Shown piece after piece: positions 18,985-28,756 of a stretch of 64,000 bases of DNA. Both the position numbers and the translations under genes were made by a program. The DNA lies in contig NZ_AWFI01000002.1 in NCBI RefSeq assembly GCF_000682775.1, forward strand, positions 40,331-104,330, written 5' to 3'. Within the stretch, counting starts at the first letter, position 1, and each line of letters opens with the position of its first letter. A model generated the notes under the pieces. The model was not told where the DNA came from, made no database searches, and saw nothing but the letters and a program-made list of their open reading frames with translations. The DNA is from Hyphomonas sp. L-53-1-40. GTDB lineage: Bacteria; Pseudomonadota; Alphaproteobacteria; Caulobacterales; Hyphomonadaceae.

Positions 18985-19015
18985 AAATTAAGCCTTACCC
19001 GGCATTGAGGATGGC

Positions 19016-20278
19016 ATGACTAAACAAAATGGCTCAGGCGATTCCAAGAACACACTCTATTGTTCGTTTTGTGGAAAAAGCCAGCATGAAGTGAAGAAGC
19101 TGATTGCCGGCCCGACCGTGTTCATCTGCGATGAATGCGTTGAACTCTGCATGGACATCATTCGCGAAGAGAACAAGACCTCAATGGTCCGGTCTCGCGA
19201 AGGCGTCCCGACACCGCAGGAAATCTGCGATGTGCTGGATGACTATGTCATCGGCCAGGTGCATGCGAAACGGATTCTTTCGGTCGCCGTACACAATCAC
19301 TACAAACGCCTCTCACATGCTGGAAAGACGGACGGCGTCGAGCTGTCCAAATCCAATATCCTGCTCGTCGGCCCGACTGGCTGCGGCAAGACACTTTTGG
19401 CTCAAACATTGGCCCGCATCCTGGATGTGCCGTTCACGATGGCTGATGCAACAACGCTGACGGAAGCTGGCTATGTTGGTGAGGACGTTGAAAATATTGT
19501 CCTGAAGCTGCTGCAGTCGGCTGATTACAATGTCGAACGTGCCCAACGCGGCATTGTCTATATTGATGAAATCGACAAGATTTCCCGCAAGTCTGACAAC
19601 CCATCGATCACGCGTGACGTGTCCGGTGAAGGGGTTCAGCAGGCGCTCCTCAAGATCATGGAAGGTACGGTTGCGGCTGTGCCACCTCAGGGCGGTCGTA
19701 AGCATCCACAGCAGGAATTCCTGCAAGTAGACACGACCAATATCTTGTTCATCTGTGGTGGTGCCTTTGCCGGGCTCGACAAGATCATTGCGTCACGCGG
19801 AGATGGTGCCTCCATCGGTTTCGGCGCTTCATTGAAGGAATCGGAAGAGCGGGGGGTTGGTGAAATCCTTCGTAACACTGAGCCCGAGGATCTTCAGCGC
19901 TTCGGCTTGATCCCGGAGTTCATCGGGCGTTTGCCAGTCATCGCGACGCTGGAAGACCTGGACGAGTCTGCATTGATCAAGATCCTCACAGAGCCCAAGA
20001 ATGCTTTGCTGAAACAGTATCAGAAGCTGTTCGACATGGAGAGCGTTGAGCTCAACTTCACACCAGAGGCTCTGACAGCCGTTGCTCGTCGCGCTATCGC
20101 CCGGAAGACGGGTGCACGCGGACTGCGTTCGATCATGGAAGGTATCCTGCTCGACACGATGTTCGAGCTGCCAAACCTACGCGGTGTGGAAGAGGTCGTG
20201 ATCAATGGCGAAGTGGTCGAGGGCAATGCCGAGCCACTCTACGTCCACGCCAAGAAGAGTCAGCCGGAAGCTGGCTGA
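19016..20278 (+). CDS. clpX: ATP-dependent Clp protease ATP-binding subunit ClpX
   Basis: 420 residues. N-terminal zinc-binding domain with Cys16, Cys19, Cys38, Cys41. AAA+ module with Walker A GPTGCGKT, Walker [11 protein letters not shown], the pore loop GYVGEDVE, and C-terminal [14 protein letters not shown] region (here [11 protein letters not shown]). Unfolds substrates and feeds them to ClpP. lon, often next in proteobacteria, does not follow; a strong terminator does. Confidence 0.98.
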   Translation: MTKQNGSGDSKNTLYCSFCGKSQHEVKKLIAGPTVFICDECVELCMDIIREENKTSMVRSREGVPTPQEICDVLDDYVIGQVHAKRILSVAVHNHYKRLSHAGKTDGVELSKSNILLVGPTGCGKTLLAQTLARILDVPFTMADATTLTEAGYVGEDVENIVLKLLQSADYNVERAQRGIVYIDEIDKISRKSDNPSITRDVSGEGVQQALLKIMEGTVAAVPPQGGRKHPQQEFLQVDTTNILFICGGAFAGLDKIIASRGDGASIGFGASLKESEERGVGEILRNTEPEDLQRFGLIPEFIGRLPVIATLEDLDESALIKILTEPKNALLKQYQKLFDMESVELNFTPEALTAVARRAIARKTGARGLRSIMEGILLDTMFELPNLRGVEEVVINGEVVEGNAEPLYVHAKKSQPEAG

Positions 20279-20302
20279 TTCAAATACAGATCCAATATTC
20301 AA

Positions 20303-20332
20303 GCGCCCCGTCCAAATGGTCGGGGCGTTTTT
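20303..20332 (+). terminator. Rho-independent terminator of clpX
   Basis: Stem CGCCCCG (20304-20310) / CGGGGCG (20321-20327) with the loop able to form two further pairs, followed by TTTTT at 20328-20332. 25 bp past the clpX stop. Confidence 0.88.
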
Positions 20333-20464
20333 GGTTTCAGGCCGGAATATTGGCACAACAGAAAAAGCAGTTAGAGGCCCAGTCCTGGACGCTCGGGAGC
20401 CGCTCGAGGCTTTTTCTGCCGAGTGTAGTTCGGTTTTCTGTGAGGTTCTAAAGCTGGATAAAGA

Positions 20465-20494
20465 AGAGGCCGGTACCTTGCGATACCGGCCTCT
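20465..20494 (-). terminator. Rho-independent terminator of glnA
   Basis: Perfect 11-bp inverted repeat (GAGGCCGGTA core) with an 8-nt loop. On the minus strand it is followed by TCTTTAT. Lies 32 bp past the glnA stop, back to back with the clpX terminator in the convergent interval. Confidence 0.82.
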
Positions 20495-20525
20495 ACAAGG
20501 GTTAGAGGAGAGAGAGAACAGGCCC

Positions 20526-21929
20526 CTAGACCTTGTAGTACATGTCGAATTCCACCGGATGTGGGTGGAGTTCATAGCGCATGTTCTCTTCCATCTTCAG
20601 CTCAATATAAGCATCGATCTGGTCGTCATCGAACACGCCGCCCTTGGTAAGGAATGTACGGTCTGCGTCGAGCGCTGCAAGCGCTTCTCGCAGTGAGCCG
20701 CACACTTGCGGGATCGATTTCGCCTCTTCAGGCGGCAGATCGTAAAGGTCTTTATCCATGGCGTCGCCCGGATGGATCTTGTTTTCGATACCATCAAGAC
20801 CAGCCATGAGCAGGGCGGCGAAGGCCAGGTACGGGTTTGCCGTTGGGTCCGGGAAACGTGTTTCGATGCGCTTTGCTTTCGGATTGGAACCGAACGGAAT
20901 ACGGATAGAGGCAGACCGGTTGCGCGCAGAATAGGCGAGCATGACGGGGGCTTCGTAACCGGGGACGAGGCGCTTGTAGCTGTTCGTCGAAGGGTTGGTG
21001 AGGGCATTCAGCGCGCGCGCATGCTTGATGATGCCGCCGATGTAATACAGGCACTGCTCAGACAGGCCAGCATACTGGTCACCGGCAAAGAGCGGCTTGC
21101 CACCGGACCAGATAGACTGGTGGACGTGCATACCGGACCCGTTGTCTGCAAACATCGGCTTCGGCATGAAGGTTGCCGTCTTGCCGTAAGACGCTGCCAC
21201 ATTGTGGATTACGTACTTATAAAGCTGAAGACGATCTGCCATCGTGGTGAGCGTCGAGAATTTCAGCCCCAGTTCGTGCTGCGCTGGCGCCACTTCGTGG
21301 TGATGCTTCTCAGGATCAAGGCCGATGTCGGCCATCACGGAAAGCATTTCAGAGCGCATGTCCTGTTCGGAGTCGACCGGAGGAACTGGGAAATAGCCAC
21401 CTTTAGGTCCTGGACGATGGCCCATATTACCCATCGGGTACTCTTTGTCGGTGTTAACCGGCAGTTCGGTAGAGTCAAAACTATATCCGGTCTTGTGCGG
21501 CTCAGTGGACCAACGCACGTCATCGAACACAAAGAACTCAGCTTCGGGTCCAAAGAATACCGTGTCGCCCACGCCGCTCGACTTCACATATGCTTCGGCC
21601 TTCTTGGCCGTTGTGCGTGGGTCGCGATTGTAAGCCTGCCCCGTGATCGGGTCGAGGATATCACACATTACTGCCAGAGTTGTTTGCTGGAAGAATGGGT
21701 CAATCATGGCCGTGCTGGTGTCAGGCATCAGCACCATGTCGGACTCGTTGATGGCCTTCCAGCCAGCGACGGATGAGCCGTCGAACATCTGACCTTCGGT
21801 GAAGAAATCATCTTCCACCATGTTCTTGTGAAAAGAAACGTGCTGCATCTTCCCGCGAGGGTCGGTGAAGCGAAGGTCGACGTATTGGACGTCCTCATCC
21901 TTCATAAGTTTCAACAGGTTATCGGCCAT
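20526..21929 (-). CDS. glnA: Type I glutamine synthetase
   Basis: 467 residues. Makes glutamine from glutamate, ammonia and ATP; dodecamer. Contains the GS signature near FDGSSVAGW, the ATP-binding [16 protein letters not shown] region, and the adenylylation loop [10 protein letters not shown] with Tyr396, so it is expected to be controlled by GlnE adenylylation. Strong ribosome site GGAGGG before ATG. 58 bp downstream of glnB in the same operon. Confidence 0.97.
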   Translation of the reverse strand: MADNLLKLMKDEDVQYVDLRFTDPRGKMQHVSFHKNMVEDDFFTEGQMFDGSSVAGWKAINESDMVLMPDTSTAMIDPFFQQTTLAVMCDILDPITGQAYNRDPRTTAKKAEAYVKSSGVGDTVFFGPEAEFFVFDDVRWSTEPHKTGYSFDSTELPVNTDKEYPMGNMGHRPGPKGGYFPVPPVDSEQDMRSEMLSVMADIGLDPEKHHHEVAPAQHELGLKFSTLTTMADRLQLYKYVIHNVAASYGKTATFMPKPMFADNGSGMHVHQSIWSGGKPLFAGDQYAGLSEQCLYYIGGIIKHARALNALTNPSTNSYKRLVPGYEAPVMLAYSARNRSASIRIPFGSNPKAKRIETRFPDPTANPYLAFAALLMAGLDGIENKIHPGDAMDKDLYDLPPEEAKSIPQVCGSLREALAALDADRTFLTKGGVFDDDQIDAYIELKMEENMRYELHPHPVEFDMYYKV

Positions 21930-21987
21930 TGGAATTTGCCCTCCAGTAAACAGCTTCTGTAGTTTTTGGTATTCGACGACCTGACCC

Positions 21988-22696
<709 letters not shown>

Positions 22697-23236
22697 ATGC
22701 TCTATCTCGTCCGTCATGGGGAAGCTGCCGCGAGTTGGGGCAACCATCCCAACCCGGGTTTGAGCGATCTTGGGCACCGTCAGGCCGAATCTGCTGCCAC
22801 AGAACTTCACGCTCTGGGCGTGAGCCACATTGTCAGCAGCCCGATGCAGAGATGCCGCGAGACGGCGCGCCCGTTGGAGGCACGGCTTGGTCTAACCGCA
22901 AGTATCATGGAGGAAGTGTCGGAAATTTCGACCCCGGAAGACATACACGATCGCGTTGAATGGCTGCGCGTTTTCATGGGCGGCACATGGGAAAATGAAG
23001 CCAGCACACATCGTGCCTGGCGAGATGCCATGATCGCTCGCCTGGAAGGCCTTCCCGACAATACAGTCGTCTTCACACATTTCGTGGCAATCAATGCAGT
23101 CGTCAGCAAGCTTCAGCAACGTGCCGAGACGCTTGTTTTCCGCCCAACCTATTGCTCAGTTACCACTCTGGAACGCAGCGCCGAAGGTCTGAAGATTCAG
23201 CAGCTGGGCAGCGAATCCGAAACACGCGTGCTATGA
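22697..23236 (+). CDS. Histidine phosphatase family protein (SixA-like)
   Basis: 179 residues from ATG 22697, preceded by GGAGGA; a TTG 45 bp upstream has no ribosome site. Phosphoglycerate-mutase fold: LVRHGEA with the phospho-accepting His, the SSPMQRCRETA arginine motif, and the second His in VVFTHFVAINAV. Substrate unknown; such small members dephosphorylate sugar phosphates, phosphohistidine or other targets. Nine bp before the NAD(P)HX repair gene and probably cotranscribed. Confidence 0.85.
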   Translation: MLYLVRHGEAAASWGNHPNPGLSDLGHRQAESAATELHALGVSHIVSSPMQRCRETARPLEARLGLTASIMEEVSEISTPEDIHDRVEWLRVFMGGTWENEASTHRAWRDAMIARLEGLPDNTVVFTHFVAINAVVSKLQQRAETLVFRPTYCSVTTLERSAEGLKIQQLGSESETRVL

Positions 23237-23245
23237 GCCTGCACT

Positions 23246-24688
23246 ATGGGCAGACCTATTCTTACTCCGCAGGAAATGCGGGCCGCAGAAGAAGCACTTT
23301 TTTCCAGCGGCACTGACAGCTTCGACCTCATGCAACGCGCTGGAAACGCCGTAGCCGAGTTCGTCCACGCACAATGGCCGGAAGGCCGCATCCAGGTTCT
23401 GTGTGGCCCAGGTGGCAATGGCGGAGACGGGTTCATCGCTGCGGCGAAACTGGCAAAGCTTTGGCGAGACGTCGAGGTTTTCTGCCTTGTGGACAAGCAA
23501 TCTCTCAAAGGAGATGCTGCCAAGGCAGCGGACGAGTGGGAGGGCGAGATCAGGCCACTCAATGCTGCGTTGGAGGCCCCACACGATATAGTTCTGGATG
23601 CCCTGTTTGGTGGCGGCCTTTCCCGGCCGCTCGAGGGTATTCCAGCAAAACTGGCGGAGCGTGGCGGCCGCGTTGTCTCGATTGATGTACCTTCTGGCAT
23701 TCATGGCGAGTCTGCCAAACCACTTGGCCCGTGTTTCCGGGCAGAAGGAACGATCACATTCGCTGCGTTGCGGCCCACCCATGTGCTCCTGCCGGGCGCC
23801 GCGTATTGCGGAGGCGTGTTCGTGGCAGATATTGGTGTGCCGGTTCAGACCAAATTGCTCGAAAACAGCCCGATATTGTGGGGACGCAATCTGCCCCAGC
23901 CGGGGCAGGGCAGCCACAAGCATGCCCGAGGTCATTTGGCCGTGGTCAGTGGCAATGTCGCATCGACAGGTGCGGCGCGTCTGGCCAGCCGCGCGGGGCT
24001 GAGGGCCGGTGCCGGGCTCGTGACCCTGTTGTCTCCGCCGGATGCTGTTGCGGTAAATGCCAGCCATCTGACTGCTGTCATGCTCAAGGAAGTTTCGGAT
24101 GCTGAGCAGCTGCGCGAGAGTATTGAATCCGCCAGCACGGTGATCCTCGGGCCTGCCGCGGGCATCACCACCGGCACAAGAAAGAATGTTGAGTGTCTGC
24201 TTTCATCAAAATCGAAAGCTGTGCTCGACGCAGATGCCTTGACCGTCTTCGCCGATGATCATGATGGCTTCTACAGACAGCTGCGGTCAGATGACCTGAT
24301 TACACCTCATATCGGTGAGTTCAATCGGCTCTTTGGTGACCTGCTGGACTCAGAAGTGAACAAGGTCGAAGCGACGCGCAAAGCGGCCCGAATGACTGGC
24401 TGCGTCGTCCTGCTGAAGGGCCCAGACACCGTTATTGCCAAACCAGACGGTATGGCGATCGTGAACACTCACGCAACGCGCTGGCTTGCAACGGCTGGGT
24501 CTGGCGATGTCTTGGCCGGCATTGCAGGCGGTCTCATGGCGCAGGGTGTTGATACGTTCACCGCGGCGGCCATGGCCAGCTGGCTGCATGGCGAAGCCGG
24601 ACGCCGCGTTGGGGCAGGGCTGATCGCCGAAGACCTGGAATCTGAACTTCCCGATATCCTGAGCGCCTTGCACGGCGAACAGCAATAA
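23246..24688 (+). CDS. nnr: Bifunctional NAD(P)H-hydrate epimerase / ADP-dependent NAD(P)H-hydrate dehydratase
   Basis: 480 residues. N-terminal YjeF epimerase domain (~1-210) with CGPGGNGGDGF and an Asp-rich core (LDALFGGGLSRPLEG). C-terminal YjeF/ribokinase-like dehydratase domain (~225-475) with KHARGHLAVVSG, ITPHIGEFNRLFG, VLLKGPDTVIA and TAGSGDVLAGIAGGLMAQG. Repairs hydrated NADH and NADPH. The E. coli YjeF architecture is complete. Followed by tRNA-Leu after 66 bp. Confidence 0.95.
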   Translation: MGRPILTPQEMRAAEEALFSSGTDSFDLMQRAGNAVAEFVHAQWPEGRIQVLCGPGGNGGDGFIAAAKLAKLWRDVEVFCLVDKQSLKGDAAKAADEWEGEIRPLNAALEAPHDIVLDALFGGGLSRPLEGIPAKLAERGGRVVSIDVPSGIHGESAKPLGPCFRAEGTITFAALRPTHVLLPGAAYCGGVFVADIGVPVQTKLLENSPILWGRNLPQPGQGSHKHARGHLAVVSGNVASTGAARLASRAGLRAGAGLVTLLSPPDAVAVNASHLTAVMLKEVSDAEQLRESIESASTVILGPAAGITTGTRKNVECLLSSKSKAVLDADALTVFADDHDGFYRQLRSDDLITPHIGEFNRLFGDLLDSEVNKVEATRKAARMTGCVVLLKGPDTVIAKPDGMAIVNTHATRWLATAGSGDVLAGIAGGLMAQGVDTFTAAAMASWLHGEAGRRVGAGLIAEDLESELPDILSALHGEQQ

Positions 24689-24754
24689 ATTCGCAGCCCC
24701 TGCGTGGGTTTGGTGTTGAAGCGTGGTCACGGCTCGCGTAGGAAAAACCGTCAT

Positions 24755-24839
24755 GCGGATGTGGCGGAATTGGTAGACGCACTGGATTTAGGTTCCAGCG
24801 CTGCAAGGCGTGGAGGTTCGAGTCCTCTCATCCGCACCA
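24755..24839 (+). tRNA. tRNA-Leu (UAG anticodon)
   Basis: 85 nt including an encoded CCA. Acceptor GCGGATG/CATCCGC. Anticodon stem CTGGA/TCCAG around loop TTTAGGT gives anticodon TAG (reads CUA and related Leu codons). Class II with a long variable arm. T-loop GGTTCGAGTCC. Confidence 0.96.
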
Positions 24840-24949
24840 CTCACTCAAAAATCAAACTTTGACCGTGCGGCAAGAGGCCGTTTGCCGGATGGACAATCCT
24901 GTGCTCGCCTGCCAGCAAGGCATTCAGAAAACACGGAGGATTTCCAGAC

Positions 24950-25747
24950 ATGTCGATCGTGACAACAGAGAAGCGCGGATCCATCATGATCTTGACGCTG
25001 AACCGCCCCGATAGCCTCAATGCGCTGGGGGCGGAGGGCGATGGTTTGGCCATCGCAGCTGCATGTAATGAGATTGTTGCGGACGCTGAAATCCGCTGCG
25101 TGATTTTGACGGGCGCTGGCCGGGCATTCTCTGCCGGCGGAGATGTGAAAGCGATGAAAGAGGGCACCGGCGCGTTCGGCGGCGCGCCGCATGACATCCG
25201 TGAAGGTTACCGTCGTAATATCCATTTGATTGTGAAGTCGCTCTACAATCTCGAAGTACCAATGATCGCGGCCGTAAACGGGGCCGCGATTGGTCTTGGC
25301 TGCGATGTCGCCTGCATGGCCGACATTCGCATTGCCTCCGACAAGGCCAAGATGGGCGTCACCTTCCTGAAGCTTGGCCTGATCCCCGGTGATGGCGGCG
25401 CATGGCTGCTACCCCGACTGATCGGATCATCCCGCGCAGCTGAGCTTCTGTTCACGGGCAAAGTCATTGATGCCGCCACAGCAGAAGACTGGGGTCTCGT
25501 CTCGAAAGTCGTCCCGGGCGATACGCTGATGGACGAAGCCATGGCGCTGGCCGAGCAGATTGCTGCGCAACCACCTCAAGCCTTGCGCCTTGCAAAAACT
25601 CTCATGCGTCATGGCACCAACGCTTCCTACGAAACGATCATGGAAATGTCCGCCGCCTCTCAGGCCCTCATGCACAAGACTGAGGACCATATGGAGGGAG
25701 TGGAAGCGATCCTTGAAAAAAGGACGCCCGAGTTCAAGGGCCGCTAA
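24950..25747 (+). CDS. Enoyl-CoA hydratase/isomerase family protein
   Basis: 265 residues, crotonase fold. Oxyanion-hole segments AFSAGGDVKAM and VNGAAIGLGCDVA. In GVTFLKLGLIPGDGGAWLLPR the position of the first catalytic Glu of canonical enoyl-CoA hydratase (the E of QPE) is Phe, while the second Glu (AAELLFTG) is kept. The motif resembles isomerase-type members such as PaaG more than a classical hydratase, so the reaction is uncertain. Its stop overlaps by 4 bp with the convergent CoA-transferase gene. Confidence 0.85.
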   Translation: MSIVTTEKRGSIMILTLNRPDSLNALGAEGDGLAIAAACNEIVADAEIRCVILTGAGRAFSAGGDVKAMKEGTGAFGGAPHDIREGYRRNIHLIVKSLYNLEVPMIAAVNGAAIGLGCDVACMADIRIASDKAKMGVTFLKLGLIPGDGGAWLLPRLIGSSRAAELLFTGKVIDAATAEDWGLVSKVVPGDTLMDEAMALAEQIAAQPPQALRLAKTLMRHGTNASYETIMEMSAASQALMHKTEDHMEGVEAILEKRTPEFKGR

Positions 25748-26943
25748 GACACAATTCCGTCTGTATAGAGACTCTCGATGGCGTCGTCCGTCAGGCCCAG
25801 TTGATCGAGTACATCCCGAGTGTGCTGACCCAATGCGGGCGAGGGGCCTTTAGGCCCGTCGTCTGCGCCGGGAAAACGAACTGGCGAGGCTGGCGAAGCA
25901 TACGTTGAGCCATCGCCCTTCGCGCTCGGTGTCTGAACAATCGCGCCTGCGGCGATGGCTTGCGGATCTTTGGCCACTTCGGCCAAAGTCTGGACAGGCG
26001 CCCAGGCGAGGGATTCCGCATCCAGCCGTTTGGCCATCTCGGCCTTGTCGTACTTTGCGAACCCCTCATCCAGGATGTCTACCACTTCGGCCCTGTGTTT
26101 CCGGCGCGCCTTGGCAGATGTGAACCGCTCATCTTCAATCAATTCCTCCCGGCCGATCGCGCGACAGATCGGCCCCCAATCCACTTCACCTTGCCGGGAT
26201 ACGAGACACACCCAGCTGCCGTCTCGGGTCTCGAAGAAATTTGTGATCGGGACATTTTGCTCATGCCGCGACTTCGTTGACGCAACACGGTCAAAAAAGA
26301 GCTGGATCGCAAAATCGGAACCGAGTGCATACAGACCGGCACGGAAGAGGGAGGCTTCAACCAAACGCCCCTTGCCTGTCCGCCCCGCCTCAACCAGAGC
26401 CGCGCAAATTCCGGCTGCGGCAGACATCGACGTCGTATGGTCTCCGAATGCGGTGCGATTGGCGAACAGATCTTCACCCTTCGGAACGGTCAGTCTGGCA
26501 ACGCCGGTGCGGCTCCAGAAGCTCGCAATATCAAAACCGGGGCGGTTGGCATCAGGCCCTTGCAGGCCGTATCCGGTGAGGGAGCAGTAGACCAGTTTCG
26601 GGTTCAATTCCTTCAGGCTATCATAATCCAGGCCGGACCGTTCTAGGCCACCAGGGCGGACATTGGTCAGGAACACGTCGGCGTCGGCCACGAGTTTGCG
26701 AACGAGTTCCTGCCCCTCCGGCTTGGACGTATCGACGACGATGGACTTCTTGCCGCGATTGTCGAAGTCAAACACAGGATTGTCGGTTATGTCCGTCCCG
26801 ATCGTCTTGAAGAAAAGTCGGATCGGATCACCGCCCGGCGGCTCTATCTTGACCACATCGGCGCCCCAATCGCTCAAGATCGAACCTGCGCCTGGCGCTG
26901 CCATATAAGTCGCATATTCTACGACCTTGATACCTTCGAGCAT
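25744..26943 (-). CDS. CaiB/BaiF family (type III) CoA-transferase
   Basis: 399 residues from ATG 26943, preceded by AGGAGG; the frame runs further upstream without a ribosome site. Family III fold: LEGIKVVEYATYMAAPGAG, DWGADVVKIEPPGGDP, DNRGKKSIVVD, LTGYGLQGP and the catalytic Asp168 in TAFGDHTTSM. Moves CoA between carboxylic acids. Substrate unknown; being next to a crotonase-family gene suggests acyl-CoA catabolism. Converges with that gene, overlapping by 4 bp. Confidence 0.9.
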   Translation of the reverse strand: MLEGIKVVEYATYMAAPGAGSILSDWGADVVKIEPPGGDPIRLFFKTIGTDITDNPVFDFDNRGKKSIVVDTSKPEGQELVRKLVADADVFLTNVRPGGLERSGLDYDSLKELNPKLVYCSLTGYGLQGPDANRPGFDIASFWSRTGVARLTVPKGEDLFANRTAFGDHTTSMSAAAGICAALVEAGRTGKGRLVEASLFRAGLYALGSDFAIQLFFDRVASTKSRHEQNVPITNFFETRDGSWVCLVSRQGEVDWGPICRAIGREELIEDERFTSAKARRKHRAEVVDILDEGFAKYDKAEMAKRLDAESLAWAPVQTLAEVAKDPQAIAAGAIVQTPSAKGDGSTYASPASPVRFPGADDGPKGPSPALGQHTRDVLDQLGLTDDAIESLYTDGIVS

Positions 26944-27051
26944 GTATCCTCCTGATGTTCTGGTTTTGCCAAAGTTTTGCAGGAAGCGCTTGCGAATGGC
27001 CAGCCTGACCAAAGGTCAGGTCTCGAAACCCACGCATACTGTAAGGCCACA

Positions 27052-27141
27052 TGGCGGAGGAAGAGGGATTCGAACCCCCGGAGCCCGCGAAGGCTCAACG
27101 GTTTTCAAGACCGCCGCATTCAACCACTCTGCCATTCCTCC
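27052..27141 (-). tRNA. tRNA-Ser (UGA anticodon)
   Basis: 90 nt on the minus strand including an encoded CCA. Acceptor GGAGGAA/TTCCTCC with discriminator G. Anticodon stem GCGGT/ACCGT around CTTGAAA gives anticodon TGA. Long variable arm GAGCCTTCGCGGGCTC confirms class II tRNA-Ser. T-loop GGTTCGAATCC. Confidence 0.96.
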
Positions 27142-27365
27142 GGCGCCCGGTATGTCCAACAGAGGAACTGGTTTTGCAAGCCCTCATCTGCGAATGCTGA
27201 CCGCGCACAAAGTGTGAATGGATCCCTAAGAGGCGTTTGCGGTTTCGTGAGAGAAGGTTCATCCTGCATCCACCTTGGCGTGGTAAACAAGCTAGGTACG
27301 GCAGAAAAGCCGGACGTTCAGGCGCAAAGCGCCGAATAGAAACTCAGAATGAGGTTACACCGCGA

Positions 27366-28637
27366 ATGCGCGCGCCATCGACCAAAATCACCGATCGCCT
27401 TCCCGCCTTTATTGTTGCCACTTTTGCTGCTGCTTTCGTATCAGCGCCCGCATGGGCCGATCCCGCACCAATCGTCTTCAAGTCGCAAGAGCCAAGCGCC
27501 CGAATTTCAACAGAACGTCAAAACGTCTTCATTGCACCAAGCCAGGCCCAGCCCAGCCCAGAGAAAGCCAAAGCACGGGTCCAGTTCAGTTATCCGGGAG
27601 CGTCGCCGAAGCCTGCGCCTGTACAGTCTGCCTCAAACTCCTCCAATTCGGTGCCGAGATTTGCGAACCCGGCAAGCGGGACAAGAGAATATGCCAGCAT
27701 AAGCGCACCAATAAGTGGCACACCTGCGCCTGTTGCAACACAGCCAACATCCGCAAAACCATTTGATCCGCAAGCCGCCGCTCAACGTATCGCTGCAGAA
27801 CGAGCACAGTCCGAAGTCCTGACAGAATCTCTGCCAAAACTCGCTGGCGCTCCCGAACCTGTCGCAGAGCAGGGGACCGGTGCCCCAACGGCAACAGATG
27901 CGCGTCGTGTTGCCACCAGCCTGACACCCGCTGCAACGCATTCGGTTCAGCCTGAAACCGTACCCGTCTTCGATGAAACCGGTGCGGCCATCATCTATGG
28001 TGACGAATTCCAGGGCCTGCCGACCGCAAATGGCGAAACCTTCGACCAATCTGCGCTTATGGCCGCGCATCCGAACCTGCCTTTGCCGAGCCTGGTTCAG
28101 GTCGTGAATCTTGAAACAAACACAGAAATTGTTGTGCGCGTGAATGATCGCGGACCTTTTGAAGATGGCGCCATGTTGCAAGTCTCCGAGCGCGCCGCTG
28201 TGGAACTCGGCATGACCGGGGCAGGGCGCGCCAATGTGCGAATTCGTTATCTGGGCCCTGCTCCTGTCACGGCTCCAAAACCGCAACCGATTCTGGTTTC
28301 TGACAATAATGAAACGCGCGCGCCCTCAGTCACCACAGCTTCTGCGCCAAGTCCTGTTTACGCCGCGAGCCGGAGCAGCACGCAAAATTATGAACCTGTG
28401 TCGGTCGGGAACTACTTTGTTCAGGTTGGCGCATTCTCGCAGATCTCGAACGCTGAGAGCCTCATTCAGTCCATGCCGACCAATATGAGCGCCCAAATTG
28501 ACCCGGCACGCGTAAATGGCGCGGACTTTTTCCGGGTGCGCGTCGGCCCCTTCATGAACCGGGATGCAGCAGATCGGATAAACAATGATCTTCACCGCTA
28601 CGGCATATCCAACGGTCGGGTGGTTTCCCAGAACTGA
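27366..28637 (+). CDS. rlpA: RlpA-like septal ring lytic transglycosylase with SPOR domain
   Basis: 423 residues from ATG 27366, where a signal peptide begins (ends near SAPAWADP). A long Ala/Pro/Ser-rich linker (~35-195) precedes a double-psi beta-barrel domain (~200-300). Glu224, Asp227 and His235 in ANGETFDQSALMAAHPNLP correspond to catalytic residues known from Pseudomonas RlpA, and VVRVNDRGPF is intact. A SPOR domain (~345-423, GNYFVQVGAFSQ) binds denuded septal glycan. Likely trims peptidoglycan at division. First gene of the rlpA-dac-tmk-holB-tatD run. Confidence 0.9.
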   Translation: MRAPSTKITDRLPAFIVATFAAAFVSAPAWADPAPIVFKSQEPSARISTERQNVFIAPSQAQPSPEKAKARVQFSYPGASPKPAPVQSASNSSNSVPRFANPASGTREYASISAPISGTPAPVATQPTSAKPFDPQAAAQRIAAERAQSEVLTESLPKLAGAPEPVAEQGTGAPTATDARRVATSLTPAATHSVQPETVPVFDETGAAIIYGDEFQGLPTANGETFDQSALMAAHPNLPLPSLVQVVNLETNTEIVVRVNDRGPFEDGAMLQVSERAAVELGMTGAGRANVRIRYLGPAPVTAPKPQPILVSDNNETRAPSVTTASAPSPVYAASRSSTQNYEPVSVGNYFVQVGAFSQISNAESLIQSMPTNMSAQIDPARVNGADFFRVRVGPFMNRDAADRINNDLHRYGISNGRVVSQN

Positions 28638-28677
28638 CCTGACGACCGCATAGCCACCATTGACGCTGACCACAAAC

Positions 28678-28713
28678 CGGCCCTTTTTCCTGTATAAACG
28701 GGAAAAAGGGCCG
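28678..28713. terminator. 13-bp hairpin between rlpA and the D,D-carboxypeptidase gene
   Basis: Perfect 13-bp inverted repeat CGGCCCTTTTTCC / GGAAAAAGGGCCG with a 10-nt loop, 40 bp past rlpA. No clean T-run follows on the plus strand (TATTGGTTT), so it may act as a partial terminator or RNA stabiliser rather than a full stop. Confidence 0.6.
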
Positions 28714-28756
28714 TATTGGTTTCGGCCGACCGTTCAGCACATTTCGGAGGCTTACA

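Noticed and set aside
18976..18991. TTAA...TTAA pair before clpX as a CtrA site
   Set aside because: The spacer is 8 nt, whereas CtrA needs 7, so the phasing is wrong.
20391..20415. AGCC/GGCT stem with T5 in the clpX-glnA interval as a further terminator
   Set aside because: Only 4 bp of stem, and both flanking genes already have strong terminators.
20706..21776. 356-codon open frame antisense to glnA
   Set aside because: Lies entirely within the well-conserved glutamine synthetase gene, with Arg-rich non-family sequence; a codon-bias shadow.
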